Shown: in pieces, positions 5,686-5,911 of the stretch
Layout: every line of letters starts with the position of its first letter
Numbering within the stretch: the first letter of the stretch is position 1
NCBI GenBank assembly: GCA_005881995.1
Contig: VBHV01000572.1
Location: 1-5,911 of the forward strand
Length of the DNA: 5,911 nt
From: Chloroflexota bacterium
GTDB lineage: Bacteria; Chloroflexota; Ktedonobacteria; Ktedonobacterales; Ktedonobacteraceae
Reading direction: 5' to 3'
Program-made: the position numbers and the translations under genes
Notes under the pieces: model-generated
Told to the model about the DNA's origin: nothing
The model's input: the letters and a program-made list of their open reading frames with translations, nothing else
The model's database searches: none

Positions 5686-5763
5686 GTGGGTGAACTTCTT
5701 TCCTACGGCATAGGCCATCTTGACGCGTGTACTGCTGAGGTGAGATAAGCAGAGGAAGAGGCG

Positions 5764-5911
5764 ATGAAGCAAGCTGAACGTAGCTCTTCGCGACAAGCCG
5801 TAGCGAAGCAGCATTGGAGGCGCTACGCAGGCGACAGCGCGCTAGCCATGGTGGGAGTATCCCTCATTACCAGCGTGATCGCTGTCGCGCAACTCTACCC
5901 GAGAATTCCTA
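5764..5911 (+). CDS. Membrane protein N-terminus, probable sensor histidine kinase (runs off right edge)
   Basis: ATG 5764 opens a frame that stays open to the window end, giving 49 codons plus one base. AGAGGAAGAGG upstream is a good Shine-Dalgarno (AGAGGA at 5751-5756, seven bases before the start). The first 25 or so residues are basic and hydrophilic (MKQAERSSSRQAVAKQHWRR), followed by a hydrophobic segment (ALAMVGVSLITSVIAVAQLY), consistent with a first transmembrane helix with its N-terminus in the cytoplasm. No kinase domain is inside the window. The assignment comes from position: it lies 100 bases after a NarL-type response regulator on the same strand, where the cognate histidine kinase is commonly found. 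It could also be an unrelated membrane protein. Confidence 0.55.
   Translation, partial: MKQAERSSSRQAVAKQHWRRYAGDSALAMVGVSLITSVIAVAQLYPRIP

Overview
The window looks like a piece of a mid-to-high-GC bacterial chromosome. My best guess is a filamentous Chloroflexota (Ktedonobacteria-like). The reasons are the abundance of divergent universal stress proteins (USPs), the APC permeases, the DegU/LiaR-like response regulator, and a GGGCGACC/GGTCGCCC hairpin repeat of a kind I associate with that phylum. This placement is inference; no rRNA or marker gene is present.

Layout. (1) Bases 1-784, minus strand: the N-terminal 261 residues of an APC-family amino acid permease that runs off the left edge. 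(2) 785-1180: a 396-base divergent intergenic region with several short palindromes and no convincing gene. (3) 1181-3175, plus strand: a second APC-type transporter of 664 residues, with a USP-like cytoplasmic domain at its C-terminus. (4) 3212-4581, minus strand: two USP genes convergent with the transporter. The upstream one (241 aa) keeps an ATP-binding-type USP core and adds a C-terminal tail resembling a winged helix. The downstream one (about 152 aa) is a degenerate USP, apparently preceded by a 23-codon leader ORF with a perfect Shine-Dalgarno and an ATGA overlap. (5) 4582-5012: a divergent intergenic region carrying a REPIN-like inverted pair of hairpin repeats, a 10-bp direct repeat and RBS-proximal hairpins. 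(6) 5013-5663, plus strand: a NarL/LuxR-family response regulator interrupted by an in-frame TAA at codon 42. (7) 5764-5911: the start of a membrane protein, probably the partner sensor histidine kinase, running off the right edge.

How the genes may work together. A transporter with a USP-like domain beside two stand-alone USPs suggests solute transport tied to stress or nucleotide sensing. The neighbouring two-component pair may have been the regulator, but the premature stop would remove its receiver N-terminus unless there is readthrough or a sequencing error. No CRISPR array, tRNA, rRNA, integrase or transposase is visible. The least ordinary features are the permease-USP fusion, the USP with a possible DNA-binding tail, the coupled leader ORF, the REPIN-like element and the broken response regulator. 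None amounts to clear proof of a new system.
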